From: Microcoleus sp. FACHB-831
GTDB lineage: Bacteria > Cyanobacteriota > Cyanobacteriia > Cyanobacteriales > FACHB-T130
DNA length: 64,000 nucleotides
Direction: 5' to 3'
Assembly: GCF_014695585.1 (NCBI RefSeq)
Contig: NZ_JACJON010000040.1
Location: 124,001 to 188,000 of the forward strand
Shown one piece after another: positions 27,495-35,389 of the stretch; the first letter of the stretch is position 1, and each line of letters begins with the position of its first letter. A program made the translations under genes and the position numbers. The notes under the pieces were generated by a model. That model worked only from the letters and a program-made list of their open reading frames with translations. It did not search any database and was not told where the DNA came from.

Positions 27495-28844
27495 TTATAA
27501 TTGCTGCTGTTGTAAAAAGTATCCTAGTAAATAAAGCGAACCACACAAAACTATTAAATTTTCTGGGTTGGTGTTTAAGTTTGCAGCTTCCAGACCATCT
27601 ATGAGATCTGGATATAACTGACAAGATGCTAAATTTGGGCAGATGTTTTTAGCTAGAGTTGCTAAATATTCTGGGTCGGCTGAAGTGTTGTCGGGTACGG
27701 GGACTAAATACAAGCGATCGCCTGGTCGCAACAAGGCTTGAAAAATATCCGCATGATCTTTAGTCGAGAGCATTCCCATTACCCAAGTTTTAGAATCTAG
27801 CTCCCCCACATTCGCAGGTTGCGCCTGGGAATTGGGAGGATATAAAGTATCAACAAATTGACGCAGGGCGATCGCTGCTTCTGGGTTATGGGCACCGTCG
27901 ATGAGTAAGCGGCGATTTTTCCAGATAGTCCATTGGAGGCGTCCGGGCCATTTAGTTTTTGCCATACCAGAGGCGATCGCTTCTGCTGAAATATTCCAGC
28001 CTTGTTGTTGAAGAATTTGCAGGGATGCGATCGCTAATGCTGAATTACTTAGCTGAATTTCTCCAAGTAACGGCAAAGGATACTTTATAGATTTTGGATT
28101 TTGGATTTTGGATTTTGGATTTAAGTTTAAATCCTCAACAATTTCATATTCTGCCCACCCCTCTCCAATGTGTTGTGCTGGTTGTGGGAAAACGGCAGGA
28201 CAATTTAGCTGGGCAATGCGTTGTTTTACGACTGCCATTGCTTCTTTTGGCAGTTGTCCGATTACGGCTGGACATCCTAGTTTGAGGATGCCAGCTTTTT
28301 CGCCTGCAATGTCGGCTAGGGTGGGGCCAAGTACCTGCCAGTGTTCGCGGCTGATGGAAGTTATTATGGTGATGAGGGGGCGATCGCACACGTTTGTCGC
28401 ATCTAGCCGTCCTCCCAACCCTACTTCTACTACGGCGACATCTACTTGCTGCTGGGCAAAATATAACCAAGCAGCGGCGGTAATTACTTCAAATTGAGTG
28501 GGTGTGTATTCCCTAGCGAGACGATTATTTGCTGTCTCTACAACCTGCATGAGTAATTGTGCTAGGTCATTAGTAGAAATAGGTTTTTCGTTGATACAAA
28601 TTCGTTCGTTCCAATCAATTAAATGAGGAGAATTATATCGTCCAACGCGATAACCAGATTCGGTTAATACGGAGGAGAGATAGGCACAAACAGAACCTTT
28701 ACCATTTGTTCCAGCCACATGGATTATGGGGACAGAATGGTGGGGATTGCCTAAAGAAGCCAATAATTTTTCAATGCGCTCTAGGCCGAGATTGACGCCA
28801 AAGTGCTGAAAAGGGTTAAGGATAGTGTCGATGTCCACAAGCAC
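27495..28844 (-). CDS. folC: Bifunctional folylpolyglutamate/dihydrofolate synthase
   Basis: A 449-residue Mur-ligase family enzyme that adds glutamate to dihydropteroate and to folates. The P-loop is VAGTNGKGSVCAYL, with RYNSPHLIDWNERI, VGLGGRLDATN and ISREHWQVLGPTLADIAGEKAGI all characteristic. C-terminal motifs are WPGRLQWTI, LIDGAHNPEAAIALRQF and GSLYLLGYFL. Residues about 238-252 (NLNPKSKIQNPKSIKY), between the central and C-terminal parts, are encoded by five tandem TTTTGGA heptads and look like an in-frame repeat insertion. The frame is intact, so the protein is probably functional. Confidence 0.92.
   Translation of the reverse strand: MLVDIDTILNPFQHFGVNLGLERIEKLLASLGNPHHSVPIIHVAGTNGKGSVCAYLSSVLTESGYRVGRYNSPHLIDWNERICINEKPISTNDLAQLLMQVVETANNRLAREYTPTQFEVITAAAWLYFAQQQVDVAVVEVGLGGRLDATNVCDRPLITIITSISREHWQVLGPTLADIAGEKAGILKLGCPAVIGQLPKEAMAVVKQRIAQLNCPAVFPQPAQHIGEGWAEYEIVEDLNLNPKSKIQNPKSIKYPLPLLGEIQLSNSALAIASLQILQQQGWNISAEAIASGMAKTKWPGRLQWTIWKNRRLLIDGAHNPEAAIALRQFVDTLYPPNSQAQPANVGELDSKTWVMGMLSTKDHADIFQALLRPGDRLYLVPVPDNTSADPEYLATLAKNICPNLASCQLYPDLIDGLEAANLNTNPENLIVLCGSLYLLGYFLQQQQL
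28089..28131. repeat. Tandem heptad repeat inside folC
   Basis: Five consecutive TTTTGGA units (in + orientation), in frame within folC, followed by a degenerate TTTAAG part. This is the cleanest copy of the heptad family in the window. Confidence 0.8.
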
Positions 28845-29005
28845 GAATACTAAGTTTATTTAATAACTTTTATTTCTTGTGTAAATTAGCACAATCATTG
28901 TTTAGAACATTTACAGGGGAATTACTGTCTATGTGCGGGTATTATACGCTATGTAGATTGGCCTGAAACGCAAATTTTATCTGTCAAATAGCTGGAATTA
29001 TCAAG

Positions 29006-29707
29006 ATGGCAACAAAAGATAAGGCAACAACTAAAGGTTTACGCGGTACTGAAGCGGGGGCTAAAACTCGCATTCTTCTCGCTTTGTGGGACATGGGGGG
29101 AGCAAATAGCCAGGTTAAGAAGGGTGATTTAACCGAACGAATAAAGCGAACGAATGAGAGGGCTGCTGACTATCAAGGTGTATTTGGACAGTTAGAGGAA
29201 GCAGGAGCGATCGCTATATCTAAAAACTTGGTATCGCTAGCGGATAAAGGGGTGCAGACGCTAGGCGAGGGACTGAAGAGTGGTGAATTTGAGTTTGATG
29301 GGACTCAAATTGGAACCAGAACTGCTAACGCGCTGTTGAAGTGGTTGCGTGAGATGGGAACCCTAGATGGGGGTGTAGCGGCGAGTGCTGGCAAAGGTAA
29401 AGCAACAGGGGGAGCGATCGCGTCTTATGACGAATTTAAGCCCTTAGCGTTGGAAGTGTACGACAGCCTGAACCGGGATTACAACTTAGACAATCTGGTG
29501 CCAATTTACCGGATTCGGCGGGAGATTGGGGAAAGTGTTAGTCGCGACAAGTTCAACGAGTGGCTGCTGGAAATGCAAGCTAAGGATATTTTGCAACTCA
29601 TCGGCGGTGAAATGCCAGATATCACTCCCGATCAAGCTGAAGACTCTATTAAGACTAAACTTGGCGCAGTGCGTTACTACGCGAAACGCTTAAATTCTCA
29701 AAACTAA
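29006..29707 (+). CDS. Winged-helix-like protein of unknown function, partner of the downstream ATPase
   Basis: A 233-residue soluble protein I cannot assign to a named family. Residues 18-85 (AGAKTRILLALWDMGGANSQ, DLTERIKRTN, LEEAGAIAISKNLVSLADKG) have the pattern of a winged helix: helix, turn, recognition helix, then a short two-stranded wing. A glycine-rich linker at about 122-136 (VAASAGKGKATGGAIAS) leads to a second helical part (YRIRREIGESVSRDKFNEWL, LQAKDILQL), which looks like another wHTH. It precedes a P-loop ATPase gene by 40 bp on the same strand, so the two probably act together. Two DNA-binding-like domains next to an AAA-type ATPase suggest a nucleic-acid role, possibly defence. 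Confidence 0.6.
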   Translation: MATKDKATTKGLRGTEAGAKTRILLALWDMGGANSQVKKGDLTERIKRTNERAADYQGVFGQLEEAGAIAISKNLVSLADKGVQTLGEGLKSGEFEFDGTQIGTRTANALLKWLREMGTLDGGVAASAGKGKATGGAIASYDEFKPLALEVYDSLNRDYNLDNLVPIYRIRREIGESVSRDKFNEWLLEMQAKDILQLIGGEMPDITPDQAEDSIKTKLGAVRYYAKRLNSQN

Positions 29708-29747
29708 CCGAACTCTGTTTCCAGTTTTCTACCTCACACAAAAAGCC

Positions 29748-31766
29748 ATGACCAATTTTTCTGTTTCCTCCATTGAAGAGCTTAACGCTGCTATCGAAAA
29801 TCAAAATCCCTTTGCTAAACCTCCTTTCCTGAATGCCAAAGACATTTGGGACAAAGAATTTCTTGATATTGAGACTATAAATTCCCACGCTTCTGAAGCT
29901 GTGTTTCAAGCACTTAAGCAAATCCAGACGGGTCAATACTCGACAACTTCAATAGCCATCACTGCACAAGATGGAACAGGCAAAACTCACATTATTAGCC
30001 GCATCCGCCATCGTTTGCAATCTCAGGGTGGTGCCTTGTTTGTCTATGCAAACAAATATGGTGACATCAGTCAAATTAAACAAGGATTCCAATCAATTTT
30101 AGCCGATAGCCTTAAAAAGATTGGTAGCAAAGAAGTTATGCAATGGCAAGAATTGGCAACAGACATGGTGAATGAGGCATTAAAGGCAGTAAACCCTAAA
30201 AATAAGACTTTTTTGCCTAAAGATCTACTCCAGCAAATTGAGGAAACCGAAGAGAGTAAACCAGAAGTATTTAATAAATGGCTCAACAATGCAGCCAAAG
30301 CATTTTGCAAAATTAAGAATGTTAATAATCCTGATACTGTCCGGGCAATTTTGTGGACGTTATCTGCCGATAAAAATCTTTTTGCGATTAACTGGTTGGC
30401 AGGCAAGGAATTAGCTCAATTCAAAGCAAATGAACTAGGACTACCTACTCAAAACCAATCTTTTGATGCGGTTCTACAAATCCTAGATTTGATTAGTGAA
30501 TATAACCAACTTGTAATTTGTTTCGACGAACTAGACAATCCTGACATAGATCCTGATACTTCTTTGACAAGAGCGCAGGTTGTCGCTGGTTTAATCAAAG
30601 AACTGTTTGAAAATCTCAAACAAGGAATAATCCTCAGCGTAATGATGCCTGGTGTTTGGAGTAATAAAGTAAAAGCGTTACCTGGGGGAGTCTACAATAA
30701 GATTTCTGCTCAGGGTAGTCCGCTGGAGCTAAAATACCCTGATGGTAATTCCATCATCCAATTAGTCACCTTATATTTAAGGGAGTTTTATAAAGCAAAA
30801 AACTTAGTTCCTCCAAATCCAACTTACCCATTTACGCAAAATCAACTCACAGACCTTGCTGATGATAAACCAACCATTAGAGAAGTTTTAAAATGGTGTC
30901 GAGATAACTGCGTTCCTGGGGTAGAACAGCTCGATCCAGTTGAAATTGCTTTTTCTAAAGAGATGGAAGAAGAACTAGGAAATTCTTTAGATGATAATTA
31001 CCTAGTTGCTAATGCTCTTTTGTTTGGGTTCCAGAGGTTGATTGGTAAAACTGTAGAAAGAGTAACAATTGAACAAGTTACAGATAGGGTAAAGAAAAGA
31101 GGTGGGAAAGATGATTACATCAATTTCAAGATAATTGGTAACGAAACTGGAAAAAATGCCACCATTGGAGTTGCTGTTCTTCAGTATACTGGCGGCAAAA
31201 CACTAGGAGCCGGATTGAGAAGGCTAAATGATTACGAAACTTTTGGCTTGACTCGCGGCTGTTTGGTTCGTTCCAAGGGCAAAAAAATTACTCCACATAT
31301 GGAGAAAACTTATCTAGAACCGCTGGTTAGGCAAAACGGTGGGGAAGTTGTGCCGCTGAAAGAAGAGGAAATTAAACCGCTGATAGCAATTTATTCGGTT
31401 TATCAAAAGCGCGAAGTTGACTATAAGGTGACTGATTTGCAGATTTTCAATTTTATTGCCGAAAAAGGTGCTGAAAAAATGCTAGGGGTTAGTAACCCTC
31501 TCGTTCAAGAGATTCTCAGCGATCCATCCTATGAAGTTCCTGCGGATATGATCGAAGAAGAACCCGTAGTTTCAGAAGAATATATGATTGCTGATGTATC
31601 TGAATCAGACAACCAAGAGATTCTCAGCGATCCATCCTATGAAGTTGCTGCGGATAGGATTGAAGAAGAACCCACAGTTTCAGAGGAATCTATGATTGCT
31701 GATGTATCTGAATCACGTAACATGGATGATGGAATCAACGCGCTATTCAACAGAATTAATGGTTGA
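29748..31766 (+). CDS. P-loop (AAA/ORC-like) ATPase with unknown C-terminal domain
   Basis: A 672-residue protein. Walker A is AQDGTGKT (residues 73-80), reached through a helical N-terminus. Walker B is LVICFDELDNPD (255-266), with acidic residues directly after it, as in ORC/STAND-like ATPases. A sensor-like LSVMMPGVW follows near 300. Residues 400-570 form a second domain (KDDYINFKIIGNETGKNATI, GVAVLQYTGGKTLGAGL, LTRGCLVRSKGKKI) with alternating strands and helices that could be restriction-endonuclease-like, but a clear D-ExK set is not visible. Residues 587-658 are two copies of a 36-residue acidic repeat. With the preceding wHTH protein it forms a two-gene unit; similar ATPase/wHTH pairs occur in phage-defence systems. 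I do not recognise the family. Confidence 0.6.
   Translation: MTNFSVSSIEELNAAIENQNPFAKPPFLNAKDIWDKEFLDIETINSHASEAVFQALKQIQTGQYSTTSIAITAQDGTGKTHIISRIRHRLQSQGGALFVYANKYGDISQIKQGFQSILADSLKKIGSKEVMQWQELATDMVNEALKAVNPKNKTFLPKDLLQQIEETEESKPEVFNKWLNNAAKAFCKIKNVNNPDTVRAILWTLSADKNLFAINWLAGKELAQFKANELGLPTQNQSFDAVLQILDLISEYNQLVICFDELDNPDIDPDTSLTRAQVVAGLIKELFENLKQGIILSVMMPGVWSNKVKALPGGVYNKISAQGSPLELKYPDGNSIIQLVTLYLREFYKAKNLVPPNPTYPFTQNQLTDLADDKPTIREVLKWCRDNCVPGVEQLDPVEIAFSKEMEEELGNSLDDNYLVANALLFGFQRLIGKTVERVTIEQVTDRVKKRGGKDDYINFKIIGNETGKNATIGVAVLQYTGGKTLGAGLRRLNDYETFGLTRGCLVRSKGKKITPHMEKTYLEPLVRQNGGEVVPLKEEEIKPLIAIYSVYQKREVDYKVTDLQIFNFIAEKGAEKMLGVSNPLVQEILSDPSYEVPADMIEEEPVVSEEYMIADVSESDNQEILSDPSYEVAADRIEEEPTVSEESMIADVSESRNMDDGINALFNRING
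31506..31721 (+). repeat. 108-bp tandem duplication inside the ATPase gene
   Basis: Two adjacent 108-bp units (31506-31613 and 31614-31721) encode 36 residues each, both containing EILSDPSYEV and MIADVSES. The unit is a whole number of codons, so the frame is kept. The copies differ at several positions, so the event is not brand new. Confidence 0.9.
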
Positions 31767-31809
31767 TGTCCTGACTATAGCAGTCCTAAATGCTTCGCAG
31801 TGGCAAGCT

Positions 31810-31835
31810 CCCCGACTTCTCTTGCGAAGTCGGGG
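31810..31835. repeat. Palindromic repeat CCCCGACTTC family, copy 1
   Basis: Perfect 10-bp arms CCCCGACTTC/GAAGTCGGGG with a six-base loop, in the 137-bp gap after the ATPase gene. A longer copy lies at 39201-39231. It could also end transcription of the two-gene unit, but there is no T-run. Confidence 0.75.
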
Positions 31836-31903
31836 ACCTGAAGAGCTAGCATCTCATAGCTCAAATACGATTGCTATATAAGTTGAGTCCAACAGAGAAA
31901 TCT

Positions 31904-32548
31904 ATGAGTACCATGCAGACAAAACTACCGACCGATACTTGGGTTGTAGCGACATGGGACGAATTTATCCAAACCATTGAAGACCCCGCCTATCAAAAAA
32001 CGAAAGGCTACTACTACAATGGCAAAATGAGGATTGAAACTATACCAGTCAGTCCCGATCATGCAAAAGATAATGGGATTATTGCTATTGCTGTCACCTT
32101 ATTCGCCGCTTGCAAAGGCATTTTACTGAATTGCTTGGATAACTGTACCTACCGTAAAACAGGCGTTCGGGAGTGTCAGCCCGATGTATCTTATTACATC
32201 GGAGAACGGGCGCAAATGGTACCGACAGGAACCGCGATCGCTAATCTTGATAATACCCCAGCGCCAGACTTAGCTATCGAGATTGCTGATAGTAGCCTAG
32301 CTGATGATAAAGGCGAAAAACGGTTGCTTTATGAAGATATAAAAATAGCAGAATACTGGATAGTTGATGTGCAGAAAGCAGAGATAATTGCTTTTGAAAT
32401 TATCCCCACTGGCGGTAGTAGAAGGATTACTGAATCTCAAATATTGCCAGGTTTACAGATGGCAGTATTAGAAGAAACTTTGCGGCGCAGTCGCCAAATG
32501 GCACACTCTCAAGTTGTGCATTGGTTATTAACTCAATTTCAACTATAA
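31904..32548 (+). CDS. Uma2 family (DUF820) nuclease-fold protein
   Basis: A 214-residue Uma2 protein. The family has a PD-(D/E)XK-like fold and is greatly expanded in cyanobacteria; function is unproven. Core elements are visible: GYYYNGKMRIE, RECQPDVSYYI (D of the motif), APDLAIEIADSS (E) and EKRLLYEDIKIAEYWIVD (K and the final strands). I chose the ATG at 31904 (MSTMQTK); the frame opens slightly upstream at a non-ATG codon. It lies 8 bp upstream of the nuclease-like gene and may be co-transcribed with it. Uma2 genes are so common that this link is weak. Confidence 0.85.
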   Translation: MSTMQTKLPTDTWVVATWDEFIQTIEDPAYQKTKGYYYNGKMRIETIPVSPDHAKDNGIIAIAVTLFAACKGILLNCLDNCTYRKTGVRECQPDVSYYIGERAQMVPTGTAIANLDNTPAPDLAIEIADSSLADDKGEKRLLYEDIKIAEYWIVDVQKAEIIAFEIIPTGGSRRITESQILPGLQMAVLEETLRRSRQMAHSQVVHWLLTQFQL

Positions 32549-32556
32549 GATGAAGT

Positions 32557-34008
32557 ATGCCGTCAGTTAATTCGGTAAACATTGATACTGCTATAAGACT
32601 ACCCGCGCCAGACATTGAAGCGTTAATTCAAGGGCGAGCGATCGCAGCTATGCCTCGGCTCGATATCGGGGGGCGACAATTTGCTCTATACCCAGGTGAT
32701 GCATCTATTAACTTACTACTAACTGAGCAACACTATCGACCGAATTTTTTGTCTATTGCTCAAACTGCATTTACTCAGTTAAATCCTGAAACAACCACAA
32801 TTAAAGCTTGGGCTAAATGTGAACTCTGCCAAATACTAGATGGTAGAGAAGATTTAGATGCTTTGTCACAGTTAACAATCTGGAAAAAAGAGGCGTTAGA
32901 AAAAATTTTATCGCAATTTCCTTATATTTTTTTGGCACATTTACGAGTTTATCTGTTATCTCAACCATTGGAAATACCAGCCAAGAATCAAGGTCGATTT
33001 GTGGCTTTACCTCATCCTCTGAGCGTTACAGATGATTCGCCAGTGTTGAGCGATCGCACTTTCAACCAACGCCGCCATCAGCTAGAAAATAGACTCCCAC
33101 CGCAGCATCCAGAATTAGAAGAATTGCAAGGTGCGATCGCGCAACTTACCATCACCAACCCAGCAGCTAAAGAACTGGATCGGGACATTAAAATATTTCT
33201 AGGTTGGGGTAGTGATGAACCTGCAAAGCAACTCGATCGAGATTGGTCTTGGATCGAGAAAATTGCAGAAATAGGAAATTCTAGCGACGGTCATACTTTT
33301 GAAAAACTGGTGCGTAGAGGATTACTTAAGTTAGGCTTCAGTGGTTCTGGTATAGATCCAGAATCAATGGGTGGAGCCGGAGGGATGGATTTCTACTGTG
33401 AAAGTCCTTACCCAATGGTGGGAGAGTGCAAGGCGACTAAAACAGAGAAAGTTCCTGATGGAACCCCTGCACAACTCCTAAAAATTGGTATGAACCATCT
33501 AGGTAAAGCTCAATATGACCGTTCAATTAAATTAATTGTAGCGGCTGGAGAGTTAAATTTTTATGCCAATAGAACCGCTACTGAAAATCAAATGAATGTC
33601 ATTAGACCCGAAACACTACAAAGATTAGTTGAAGTGCAAGCACAGCAGAAAAACTCTATAAACTTATTAGAGCTAAAACAGTGTTTGCAGCAAGAACCGT
33701 TTGGCTTGGCTGACGATAAAGTTAATACTTATATTGACAATGTATGGAAAAATATTAGGCTGCGATCGCACCTCGTCCAGCTTGTAAAAAATTACGTGAA
33801 AAACACAGGTTTAGATAATGCTGGAGTTGAAGCTTTACATGGCGCATATTTTGGCTCCAATCCACCTCAGCCGTTAAAAACTGAGGAAATGCACGAAATT
33901 TTGATCGAGCTTTCCTCGCCTTTAACGGGATACTTGGGACGAATTAAGGGAAGTGATTGGAGGAGCGATCGCTTTTATTTCTTGCGCGACTTATCGCAGG
34001 ATACTTGA
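32557..34008 (+). CDS. Conserved cyanobacterial protein with PD-(D/E)XK nuclease-like domain
   Basis: A 483-residue protein. The N-terminal half (LPAPDIEALIQGRAIAAMPR, ALYPGDASINLLLTEQHYRP) seems specific to cyanobacteria. In the middle, SDGHTFEKLVRRGLLKLGFS and GGAGGMDFYC...MVGECKAT give a restriction-endonuclease-like motif D278-x11-E290-x-K292. The C-terminal end is LSSPLTGYLGRIKGSDWRSD followed by RFYFLRDL. I recall similar full-length proteins in other cyanobacteria as stand-alone genes of unknown function, so it need not belong to the neighbouring modules. Its last 95 bases, stop codon and the next 24 bp are repeated exactly 3,510 bp downstream, on the far side of the restriction-modification module. 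Confidence 0.7.
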   Translation: MPSVNSVNIDTAIRLPAPDIEALIQGRAIAAMPRLDIGGRQFALYPGDASINLLLTEQHYRPNFLSIAQTAFTQLNPETTTIKAWAKCELCQILDGREDLDALSQLTIWKKEALEKILSQFPYIFLAHLRVYLLSQPLEIPAKNQGRFVALPHPLSVTDDSPVLSDRTFNQRRHQLENRLPPQHPELEELQGAIAQLTITNPAAKELDRDIKIFLGWGSDEPAKQLDRDWSWIEKIAEIGNSSDGHTFEKLVRRGLLKLGFSGSGIDPESMGGAGGMDFYCESPYPMVGECKATKTEKVPDGTPAQLLKIGMNHLGKAQYDRSIKLIVAAGELNFYANRTATENQMNVIRPETLQRLVEVQAQQKNSINLLELKQCLQQEPFGLADDKVNTYIDNVWKNIRLRSHLVQLVKNYVKNTGLDNAGVEALHGAYFGSNPPQPLKTEEMHEILIELSSPLTGYLGRIKGSDWRSDRFYFLRDLSQDT

Positions 34009-34032
34009 AATAACTAGCGCGATCGCCCTCTT
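33914..34032 (+). repeat. 119-bp direct repeat, left copy (3' end of the nuclease-like gene)
   Basis: Identical base for base to 37424-37542 at an offset of 3,510 bp. It covers the last 95 bases of the 32557-34008 gene including its TGA, plus 24 bp beyond. Similarity continues imperfectly upstream (9 of 13 bases just before the repeat). The right boundary is sharp (CTTCCG here, CTTGGG at the other copy). Confidence 0.95.
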
Positions 34033-34071
34033 CCGATTTAAAGGTTGCGATCGCCCCTGCGATCTGAGTAA

Positions 34072-35388
34072 TTATGAGTTTTCCAGGATACGTTTCCAAG
34101 TGGTAAGCCACTGGTGGCAAGGTTCGTCAATTGGAGCAATGTTTCTGCGTCTTTGCGCCAGCGACTGAGTATAAGCTGCAATCCACGCGATCGCTAATTC
34201 TTGCTCTGTCACCGTACCCCCTCCCATTGCTCGACTAAATTGCTTTTTGATCCACTCTCTAAAGGTCAGGATTTCTAGAACAATATCAAAGTCATCTTCA
34301 ATTTCTTGACAACGCGATACAAGTTCATCTCTTCGTTCAGGTTCAACACTTGTCACAAAGCCAGCTAAAGCAACAGTCGGGTGTGCTTCCAACTTATCTG
34401 CTAGTTCTTCTAATTCATCTCGCAAGTAGGCTTTCCCATATTTTGCATCCCATGCTTCAATAATCTGCGTAGCCTCTAGTATTTCAATATCACCTATATT
34501 ACCGTGCTTTTTATTTGCCGAGCGCATCTGTGAGAGAGGCTTCAACGCTCCATCAGGAAATAGTTGACAGTCTTCCAGTGCTTGCATCAAACTGTGCATA
34601 GCAATTTCCATAATTCTTGCTGCATAATCAGACTCATTAATATGCCTTCTTATAATTTCACTTAAAAATTCCTGGTTCACTTTTTCACGTGACTGTAAAA
34701 ACTTGTGTAAACTCTCTATTGTTTGCTCAGCTAAGTCTCTAAAAGCCTTTGCCCGATTCAGTAGTTGTGATAGCAAATAATGCAGAGCAGCTTCGGGAGA
34801 TATTTCGTTAGCCTCAATCCCTTCCACAAGGCTGAGCCATTGCAGCCTCGCGCCCCTAATATTAGCCTTATATACAGGTGAGTAAGGATAATTTTCTGCA
34901 AGGCTGCGCGTCATCATAAATCCATCCGCGTTCAATTTGAGCAGATCGTAGCGTCGCAAAATTGGAGTGATATACTGCTTATCCAAAGAGCGCATGGATA
35001 TACCATCACGCCATGAAAAGGATTTGCTGCTTGTACTGCCTTTATGCAGCCTAATACTTTGCGTCGGCTCGATGGCTTTGATGCATAACTGCATAATTGT
35101 TAACCCAACCAACGCTCTGCCAACTTCACTGGTAACTGAATCCACAAGCCTATTGAAGATATTAAGATGAATATGGCTCAGTTGTGAAAAGTCAATATCG
35201 GCTAAATTATCTCTGCACAAGAGGATCTTTTGTTCTAGATAACCATTAGCAAGTTCTTTAGTTATTTTTTGATATTTCAGTCTAGCTGACTGACTCATTC
35301 CCCCTTCTAAGAAAACCTGTGCGGTGCCATCGGGTAGCACAAGTTCACTCTTATCTCTGAATACTCTTAGATGCAGCTCGCTCATCAC
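34072..35388 (-). CDS. Putative type II restriction endonuclease (unrecognised family)
   Basis: A 438-residue soluble, largely helical protein encoded immediately downstream of the cytosine methyltransferase gene. Its ATG (35388) lies one base after the methyltransferase stop, so translation is probably coupled. I do not recognise a catalytic motif. The most conserved-looking part is FSWRDGISMRSLDKQYITPI and GFMMTRSLAENYPYSPVYKA (about residues 125-185). The role as restriction partner is inferred from position: restriction genes commonly sit beside their methyltransferase and are too divergent to recognise. Alternatives are a control or DNA-binding accessory protein. The gene ends 40 bp from the left copy of the 119-bp direct repeat. 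Confidence 0.55.
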   Translation of the reverse strand: MMSELHLRVFRDKSELVLPDGTAQVFLEGGMSQSARLKYQKITKELANGYLEQKILLCRDNLADIDFSQLSHIHLNIFNRLVDSVTSEVGRALVGLTIMQLCIKAIEPTQSIRLHKGSTSSKSFSWRDGISMRSLDKQYITPILRRYDLLKLNADGFMMTRSLAENYPYSPVYKANIRGARLQWLSLVEGIEANEISPEAALHYLLSQLLNRAKAFRDLAEQTIESLHKFLQSREKVNQEFLSEIIRRHINESDYAARIMEIAMHSLMQALEDCQLFPDGALKPLSQMRSANKKHGNIGDIEILEATQIIEAWDAKYGKAYLRDELEELADKLEAHPTVALAGFVTSVEPERRDELVSRCQEIEDDFDIVLEILTFREWIKKQFSRAMGGGTVTEQELAIAWIAAYTQSLAQRRRNIAPIDEPCHQWLTTWKRILENS

Positions 35389-35389
35389 T

